Shown here piece after piece: positions 61,664 to 64,000 of a DNA stretch of 64,000 nucleotides. The stretch is from an uncultured Lachnospiraceae bacterium. Lineage in GTDB: Bacteria > Bacillota > Clostridia > Lachnospirales > Lachnospiraceae. The notes under the pieces were generated by a model. The model saw nothing but the letters and a program-made list of their open reading frames with translations, was not told the origin of the DNA and searched no databases. The translations under genes were made by a program, and so were the position numbers. The stretch lies in assembly GCA_900542015.1 (NCBI GenBank), contig UQLY01000010.1, positions 39,330-103,329 on the forward strand, written 5' to 3'. Every line of letters starts with the position of its first letter. Position 1 is the first letter of the stretch.

Positions 61664-63850
61664 ATGATAGAAGAAATGCTGGTAAAGCAGGGATTTTCTG
61701 CGGATCAGATTCGTGAGATAAAAGAGGGACAGGAAGCGGGGCTCGATGTTTCCGTTTATGCCAAAAAAGAATATATGGCGATCCAGATGCGCCAGATCCG
61801 TATGGGTATGGCAGAGGGGCTGCCTGTGGAGCTCTATGCAGACACGGACTTTGACTGGTTTCAGATGGAGGAAATCAGAAAAGGGCTTGCGGCGGGTTTG
61901 AATACGGGCATTTATGCCAAGCCCGAGATTCCCTATGACAAAATGCGCCAGATCCGCAAAGGACTTTTAAAGGGGATCGATCTGACGCCCTATCTTTATC
62001 TGGACGCGGGCGTTTTAAAGGAATTGAGAAAAGCGCTGATCGCCAGGATCAATATTGTAGAATATATCAATCAGGGATATGAAAAGGAACAACTGCAGGA
62101 AATCCGCCATGCGCTGCAGAAAAAGCTGGATATCGGCAAATATCTGTGCAAGGATTACCGGGGCGCGTCCATCTGCGAAATCGCCAACGGCTTAGAGAAA
62201 GGTCTGGACGTTTCGGTCTATGCCGTTCCGGAGTTTGGCTGGCAGCAGATGAGGGAAATCCGGCTGGGACTGGAAAACAGGGTAGACATATCGGTTTATG
62301 CCAAACCGCTGTATTCCTGGCAGCAGATGAAAGAAATCCGGCTGGGACTGGAAAGCGGTCTCGACGTCGGCGTATATAAAAGCCTGATGTATACCGCAAA
62401 GGATATGGAGAAGGCACGCCTTAAACTGATGGAAGAGGCGGAGAAAAAAGAAGAGGAACAAGAAGAAAGGCGGACCGCGAAGGAAAGCGAAGTGCTTAAG
62501 ACCGACCGGTTTATCATTACTTTAAGCGGCGATGAAATGGAAGCGCATATCGTGGTGCCCGAGGGCGCCGGAAAGATCAGCCGCCAAGCCGTTTACGACG
62601 CTTTGAAGCAAAAGGGAATTACAAGAGGAATTTGTGAAAGCGGCATCATCGAGCTGGTATCGGGAGAGGAAGACAATAAAAAAATACTGATTGCCAAAGG
62701 CGCACAGGCGCAGGACGGAAAAGACGGCTATTATGAATTTTTCTTTAAGACCCAGGTGGATAAAACCCCCAAGCTGCTGCCGGACGGTTCGGTGGATTAC
62801 CAGAGCATCGAATGGTTTGTCATGGTGGAGACGGGACAGAAGCTTGCTTATTATCACAGCGCCGAAGAAGGCGTATGCGGGTATACCGTGACCGGCAAGA
62901 TTCTTTCCTGCCGGAAAGGGAAGGAAAAGAGCGCCCTTGCCGGAAAAGGGTTTATTCTGGAAAAGGACGGAAAGACCTATGTGTCCGCGGTTAAGGGAAA
63001 GGTTGAGCTGGACGGACAGAGGCTGGAGGTGTCAAGGCTGCTTGTCATCGATGAGATTACCCTTGCGACGGGAAATATCAGCTTTGACGGAAGCATTTAT
63101 ATCAGAGGCAACGTGGGAACGGGAACCGTGATCACCGCTACGGAGGATATTATGATCGACGGTTTTGTGGAAGGATCGACGATCAAAAGCGGCAAGAGCA
63201 TTTTGTTAAGGCAGGGCGTCAACGCCTCCGGAAACGGTTCGATTACGGCGGCGAAGGATGTAAACGGCAGATTTTTCGAGGCGGTAAAGGTCTACGCCGA
63301 CGGAAATATTCAGGCAAACTATTGTTTAAACTGCGAACTGTACGCCCAGGGGCAGATTACGATTTCGGGAAGCAAGGGGACGCTTGCGGGCGGCGCCATT
63401 ACCGCCGTCAAAGGTTTGTTCGCCTATAATGTGGGCAACCGCGCGGGCATTCCTACCTATATCAAAATCGGTATCAATGAGAACATAATACAAAACGGCA
63501 TGATGATAGAAAATAAAATGAAGGAGGTCAATAAGGAATTAAATATCCTGGGAAATGCTTATACGGACTTTCAGAGGAAATATCCGCCGGAGGTGCGTAA
63601 TACCATGGAAATGTATCTGAAAATTGAGAGCGCAATTTATACAAAGGAAAAGGAATTGGAAAAATTATATAAGGCGAAGGCACGGCAGGACGAAGCAATT
63701 GATAAAATCGGCTGCGCCAGAGCGATCATCAGGGGAAGTCTGTTTGAGGGTATTGTGATAGAAATAGACAGGAGAAGATGGATTTCCGTGGGTGTAAGTA
63801 ATGTAACAATCAGGAGAGTCAATGACAGGATCGCGGTATTTTCAAACTGA
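61664..63850 (+). CDS. FapA-like protein with N-terminal repeat array
   Basis: Residues 1-250 consist of about eight repeats of roughly 28 residues with the pattern QMREIRLGLE..GLDVSVYAKPEY (conserved W/F-Q-Q-M and E-I-R). A charged helix (about 255-280) leads into a DUF342 core (about 290-610) that has the same motif DGSVDYQSIEWF and beta-helix strands as the FapA-like protein at 40638, ending in a coiled coil (about 620-690). AGGCGG precedes the ATG, 19 bp after the kinase stop. It lacks a signal peptide and membrane segments. The repeat may bind a partner; the gene order suggests a link to the kinase pair. Confidence 0.85.
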   Translation: MIEEMLVKQGFSADQIREIKEGQEAGLDVSVYAKKEYMAIQMRQIRMGMAEGLPVELYADTDFDWFQMEEIRKGLAAGLNTGIYAKPEIPYDKMRQIRKGLLKGIDLTPYLYLDAGVLKELRKALIARINIVEYINQGYEKEQLQEIRHALQKKLDIGKYLCKDYRGASICEIANGLEKGLDVSVYAVPEFGWQQMREIRLGLENRVDISVYAKPLYSWQQMKEIRLGLESGLDVGVYKSLMYTAKDMEKARLKLMEEAEKKEEEQEERRTAKESEVLKTDRFIITLSGDEMEAHIVVPEGAGKISRQAVYDALKQKGITRGICESGIIELVSGEEDNKKILIAKGAQAQDGKDGYYEFFFKTQVDKTPKLLPDGSVDYQSIEWFVMVETGQKLAYYHSAEEGVCGYTVTGKILSCRKGKEKSALAGKGFILEKDGKTYVSAVKGKVELDGQRLEVSRLLVIDEITLATGNISFDGSIYIRGNVGTGTVITATEDIMIDGFVEGSTIKSGKSILLRQGVNASGNGSITAAKDVNGRFFEAVKVYADGNIQANYCLNCELYAQGQITISGSKGTLAGGAITAVKGLFAYNVGNRAGIPTYIKIGINENIIQNGMMIENKMKEVNKELNILGNAYTDFQRKYPPEVRNTMEMYLKIESAIYTKEKELEKLYKAKARQDEAIDKIGCARAIIRGSLFEGIVIEIDRRRWISVGVSNVTIRRVNDRIAVFSN

Positions 63851-63914
63851 TCATACCGTCCGCTTCCATAAAGGGGAACAGAAAGAAGCGTGTCAGACTT
63901 GGGAAGGAAGAAAG

Positions 63915-64000
63915 ATGAGAGATAAAGTATTAGTTGTAGACGATGTGAACTATAGTCAAGTAAGTGGACACGTTTTTAGCAGGAATTTATCTGAGAGAGT
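63915..64000 (+). CDS. Start of a response regulator, cut by window edge
   Basis: The ATG at 63915 follows AGGAAG and reads MRDKVLVVDDVNYS, the typical first strand and acidic pair (DD) of a receiver domain. The next residues (QVSGHVFSRNLSER) no longer resemble a receiver helix. This may be divergence or a junction with an inserted element starting near 63953. Only 28 codons are visible. Confidence 0.6.
   Translation, partial: MRDKVLVVDDVNYSQVSGHVFSRNLSER

Overview
The window reads as chromosomal DNA of an anaerobic, spore-forming Clostridia, most likely a Lachnospiraceae. The evidence is the forespore operon spoIIAA-spoIIAB-sigF, a spoVA cluster, an oxygen-sensitive radical SAM sulfatase maturase, Shine-Dalgarno sequences of the AGGAGG type throughout, and sigma-A promoters. 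Most genes have moderate GC. The stretch from about 47.9 to 54.65 kb is visibly more AT-rich and holds small mobile or defence-type genes and decayed genes, so it looks like an accessory island set between two sporulation operons.

Layout. 0-8.7 kb: signal peptidase I (partial, minus strand), a phosphatase-CAAX protease fusion, glutamate synthase gltBD, and a small HPr-like protein that lacks the active-site His. 8.8-16.6 kb: an MFS exporter behind an elaborate leader (a 33-codon ORF, alternative stems and a terminator), a leucine-rich repeat protein, a flavodoxin under a MerR-type promoter, a Fic protein, a nuclease-helicase fusion, and endonuclease IV. 16.6-24.1 kb: a gene-free AT-rich stretch with DnaA boxes and short repeats, then an alpha-amylase family enzyme with a MacB-like ABC system, and an Ala/Lys/Glu-rich coiled-coil protein ending in a SHOCT domain. 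24.2-27.4 kb: a LytTR regulator whose receiver lacks the phospho-acceptor Asp, a tRNA-Pro(AGG), a PadR / DUF1700 / DUF4097 envelope module, and a 140-nt palindromic element.

27.6-36.6 kb is a coherent sulfate-ester or sulfonate scavenging locus. It has a LacI-type regulator, a lipoprotein, two permeases and two ATPases of the NitT/TauT class, a Cys-type sulfatase, a TauE/SafE exporter and the radical SAM maturase that would activate the sulfatase. The two ATPases have complementary defects, which predicts one dead and one live ATP site. 36.7-45.2 kb: a sugar epimerase, valS, a FapA-like protein, folC, a 48-codon gene and a zinc-ribbon/TPR membrane protein. 45.4-46.9 kb: spoIIA. 47-54.7 kb: a metal exporter and then the accessory island (Phd/RelE toxin-antitoxin, XRE-AbrB regulator with an acyltransferase, GNAT acetyltransferase and esterase between two 130-bp direct repeats, an XRE protein with a possible nuclease tail, and a collapsed pseudogene). 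54.8-56.4 kb: spoVAA-AB-AC. 56.5-64 kb: a signalling cluster with one complete hybrid histidine kinase, a second whose ATP-binding domain has decayed, a second FapA-like protein with an N-terminal repeat array, and the first codons of a response regulator.

The best candidates for undescribed biology are the exporter leader at 8.8-9.05 kb, the sulfatase/ABC locus with its asymmetric ATPases, the intact/degenerate kinase pair with the repeat-bearing FapA protein, the SHOCT coiled-coil protein, and the 130-bp repeats in the island.
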